A stretch of 64,000 nucleotides of DNA from CAZEVY01 sp964515555 (lineage in GTDB: Bacteria; Acidobacteriota; Terriglobia; Bryobacterales; Bryobacteraceae), in the NCBI GenBank assembly GCA_964515555.1, contig CAZEVY010000018.1:7014-71013 (forward strand). Direction: 5' to 3'. Shown one piece after another: positions 62,159 to 64,000 of this stretch. Both the position numbers and the translations under genes were made by a program. Position 1 is the stretch's first letter. Each line of letters opens with the position of its first letter. The notes below the pieces were generated by a model. That model was not told where the DNA came from, searched no databases, and saw only the letters and a list, made by a program, of their open reading frames with translations.

Positions 62159-63160
62159 ATGCGATGGACAAGTGCGTCCTGGATGGTGGCGGCGATGCTG
62201 GCGCTCTCCGTGTCGGCCAAGGACGAGAAACAGAAGCCCAAGGACCCCAAGAAGGATGTCGAGGCCATCGGCGAGCGCGACGTCTCCAAGGGGGTCAACC
62301 TCTACTCGCTGGAGTCCGAGATGAAGCTCGGGAAGCAGATGGCCGACGAGGTCGAAAAAACCGCGAAGATCCTCACCGATCCGGTCGTCAGCGAGTTCGT
62401 GAACCGGCTCGGGCAGAACCTCGTGCGAAACTCCGACGCCAAGGTGCCGTTCACTATTAAGGTGGTCGACTCCGAGGAGATCAACGCCTTCGCGCTGCCG
62501 GGCGGCTTCTTCTTCATCAACAGCGGACTGATACGCCTGGCGCAGACCGACGCGGAACTGGCCGGCGTCATGGCGCACGAGATCGCGCACGTCAACGCGC
62601 GTCACGGGACGCGGCAGGCGTCGCGCGCGCAGGTCGCCAGCTGGGCGACGATTCCGCTCATCTTCCTCGGCGGCGGATGGGGCGCCTACGGCGCGCAGCA
62701 AGCGGCCAATTTCGGACTGCCTCTCACGTTCCTGAAGTTCTCGCGCGGTTTCGAGAACGAAGCCGATCTGCTGGGCGTCCAGTACCTCTACAAGGCCGGC
62801 TACGACCCCACCGAGATGATCTCGTTCTTCGAGCGCCTGGAGGCCCAGGAGAAAAAGAAGAAGGGCACTCTCGGGAAGGCCTTCAGCACTCACCCGCAGA
62901 TTTCGAGCCGCATCAAGAACGTGCAGACCGCGATCCGCGAGTACCTGCCGGATCGCCCCGAGTACGCCATCTCCTCCAGCGAGTTCGTCGACATGAAGGC
63001 CCGCCTCGACCAGCTTCAGGCGCGTGTAAAGCAGCCCGAGGATCCCGGTAAGCCGACACTTCGGCGGCGCAATTCCGGCAAGATCGAGGGCGAGGAGAAG
63101 GAACGCGCCGAGGAGTCCGACGAGAAGCCGACGCTGAAGCGACGCAACGTCACCGACTGA
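62159..63160 (+). CDS. Exported M48-family zinc metalloprotease
   Basis: I chose the ATG at 62159, nine bases after AGAGGTG, giving 333 residues; a GTG at 62147 is less likely. A signal peptide (MRWTSASWMVAAMLALSVSA) is followed by a lysine-rich stretch, then the protease domain with HEIAH (140-144) and the third ligand E201 in FENEADLLG. FALPGGFFFINSGLI and STHPQISSRI are typical of the BepA/LoiP group, which degrade misfolded outer membrane proteins in the periplasm. The C-terminal 60 residues are charged and low in complexity (two TLxRRN repeats). Confidence 0.92.
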   Translation: MRWTSASWMVAAMLALSVSAKDEKQKPKDPKKDVEAIGERDVSKGVNLYSLESEMKLGKQMADEVEKTAKILTDPVVSEFVNRLGQNLVRNSDAKVPFTIKVVDSEEINAFALPGGFFFINSGLIRLAQTDAELAGVMAHEIAHVNARHGTRQASRAQVASWATIPLIFLGGGWGAYGAQQAANFGLPLTFLKFSRGFENEADLLGVQYLYKAGYDPTEMISFFERLEAQEKKKKGTLGKAFSTHPQISSRIKNVQTAIREYLPDRPEYAISSSEFVDMKARLDQLQARVKQPEDPGKPTLRRRNSGKIEGEEKERAEESDEKPTLKRRNVTD

Positions 63161-63163
63161 AGG

Positions 63164-63457
63164 TCAGCCGGCGAACACGCCGGACGCCGTCAGCGATTCC
63201 GGAGCGAGCCCGCAGCTCGCCACCGCTCGGCGCACTTCCCCGACCTTGCTGGAATAGGCGGGAAACTCCACGACCGTTACCGGGCGATCGACGCCCGCCG
63301 TCTGATGCCGGATTTCCGGATTGATCGGGAACGACAGCTCCGCCAGCGTCTCGAGCAAGTCTTCGAGATGCCGGGGGTCGAGGGAGATTCGCAAGGACTG
63401 GAGCTCGCCTTCGTTCGAGGCAAGCAGGGGTGAATCGGATAACCCGACGGACCACAC
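63164..63457 (-). CDS. Small protein with a predicted ferredoxin-like (ACT-type) fold behind an attenuator
   Basis: The 97-residue product starts at a GTG with a good GGAGG site nine bases ahead. The predicted order of secondary structure is beta (SLRISLD), helix (PRHLEDLLETLAEL), beta (NPEIRHQ), beta (VTVVEFPAY), helix (SSKVGEVRRAVASCGL), beta (LTASGVF). This is the pattern of an ACT or similar ferredoxin-like domain, which would fit a small-molecule sensor. I do not recognise a named family. The gene converges with the M48 protease gene (three-base gap) and lies behind a leader with a terminator-type hairpin. Confidence 0.7.
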   Translation of the reverse strand: MWSVGLSDSPLLASNEGELQSLRISLDPRHLEDLLETLAELSFPINPEIRHQTAGVDRPVTVVEFPAYSSKVGEVRRAVASCGLAPESLTASGVFAG

Positions 63458-63480
63458 GGTGGTACTCCTCCCGCGAGTGG

Positions 63481-63514
63481 TCCAAAAACAACAAACCCCG
63501 CTAAAGAGCGGGGT
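63481..63514 (-). terminator. Intrinsic terminator/attenuator upstream of the 97-residue protein gene
   Basis: On the minus strand ACCCCGC (63514-63508), a six-base loop, and GCGGGGT (63501-63495) form a 7-bp stem followed by the T-rich tail TTGTTGTTTTT. It lies 24 bases before the ribosome binding site region and start of the downstream gene, so it would stop transcripts before that gene. Two upstream segments, GCTAAAG (63546-63540) and CGCTAAA (63559-63553), are complementary to its loop and 3' arm (CTTTAGCG, 63506-63499). Confidence 0.65.
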
Positions 63515-63621
63515 GGCCGGTTTCGGGTTGCCGACTCGCCTTTAGCACTTTTTTTAGCGTGGTTGCAATTAGCCGACCCGCCCGCTTGCGCGGTCGAGCC
63601 TAAATCAATCCACGAAACTTC

Positions 63622-63650
63622 AGTCTAACACAAATGCCGGCTTGAAGCAA
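63622..63650 (-). promoter_or_regulatory. Candidate promoter of the attenuator leader
   Basis: On the minus strand TTGCTT (63650-63645) and TAGACT (63627-63622) are separated by 17 bases. The predicted transcript would begin near 63615 and run about 100 bases of leader before the terminator stem. The match to consensus is moderate (three and four of six). Confidence 0.4.
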
Positions 63651-63919
63651 TGGGGTTCGCCGAGAAACACGCGCTTTTCGAGGAGATTCGGCGCTCCAGC
63701 GGCCGGAGGAAGATACGGGCTTCTGGACCCGAGCAGAAGGCGGGCGGCCCCATCGGGCTTTGTGGCTTCGAACAGGCAAGTCCTTCCGCCTGCCCTACCC
63801 TCTACTTTGACCGAGTCCGAGCCTCAAACCGCGCGATAACACGGTTTCGGGCGCAGTGCAGAGCCCTTAAGGGACGCCAACGGCCGGTCACTCGCGGCAC
63901 ACAAGGGAATGCCGCCTTC

Positions 63920-64000
63920 ATGTCCGATCAGGATCGTGAAGTCAGTCGCTACGACATGCCAATGCGGCGACTGCAGCCTCGAGAATTCCAGCCGCGTCCC
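63920..64000 (+). CDS. Start of a protein cut by the window edge
   Basis: An ATG at 63920 opens a frame that stays open to the last base (27 codons: MSDQDREVSRYDM, then a basic, proline-containing stretch). An AAGGGA lies 12-13 bases upstream, a little far for a ribosome binding site. Too little is visible to name a family, and the frame could be chance. Confidence 0.35.
   Translation, partial: MSDQDREVSRYDMPMRRLQPREFQPRP

Larger units (their letters stand above)
63458..63919. other. Intergenic region: structured minus-strand leader, then sequence with no recognised feature
   Basis: Bases 63458-63650 hold the predicted promoter, leader and attenuator of the 97-residue protein gene. Bases 63651-63919 contain a few open frames without coding character and no tRNA, repeat or terminator that I can recognise. 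Confidence 0.5.

Noticed and set aside
63642..63839. 65-codon plus-strand frame near the right edge
   Set aside because: No ribosome binding site, no recognisable motif, biased composition; treated as non-coding.

Overview
The window is GC-rich, gene-dense DNA that looks like the chromosome of an acidobacterium, probably of the Bryobacterales/Solibacter type. The evidence is a duplicated-FtsX orphan permease (377-2812), an NHL-repeat secreted protein ending in the Solibacter-type C-terminal domain (2850-5540), two Oar-type TonB-dependent receptors, a Tat-exported sulfatase, and a wall made with meso-DAP plus an LpxI enzyme of lipid A synthesis (diderm envelope). I see no rRNA, tRNA, CRISPR array, insertion sequence or phage.

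Layout. 1-5540: a partial membrane gene, the permease and the NHL protein. 5775-22178 (minus strand): a dcw division and wall cluster in the order mraZ, rsmH, ftsL, ftsI(PASTA), murE, murF, mraY, murD, ftsW, murG, murC, ftsQ, ftsA, ftsZ. Most genes overlap by 1-4 bases. murB and ddl are missing. A sigma70-like promoter overlapped by 10-bp-spaced MraZ-type boxes lies upstream. 22215-39501: mixed envelope and metabolic genes: SMP-30 lactonase, lpxI, two large TonB-dependent receptors, a zeta-toxin-like kinase with a small partner, O-antigen ligase, sixA, an M20 hydrolase, a sulfatase, an FAH-family hydrolase and a small transpeptidase. 39530-45436: a flagellar basal-body operon (fliE, fliF-fliG, fliH, fliI, fliJ, then an SDR gene) behind a sigma54-type promoter and a 26-codon stub resembling the start of flgB. 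45808-63457: small operons for peptidases, a CorA-like membrane protein, a SLATT-like 2TM protein, NAD synthetase, a CotH-like protein, a frameshifted enolase-superfamily gene, amidohydrolase, MaoC hydratase, beta-hydroxyacid dehydrogenase, a PMI-like cupin and an M48 protease. A 97-residue protein gene sits behind an apparent attenuator leader. The right edge holds the start of another gene.

The strongest unusual feature is a single 732-residue reading frame that joins FliF (MS ring) to the middle and C-terminal domains of FliG (rotor switch). The FliG N-terminal domain and the FliF tail that normally bind each other are both gone. Other points worth following are the decayed flgB/flgC end of the same operon, the MraZ-box ladder, heptad repeat arrays at the 3' ends of both TonB receptor genes, a dispersed GC-rich palindromic repeat at four intergenic sites, and the 63.5-kb attenuator leader.
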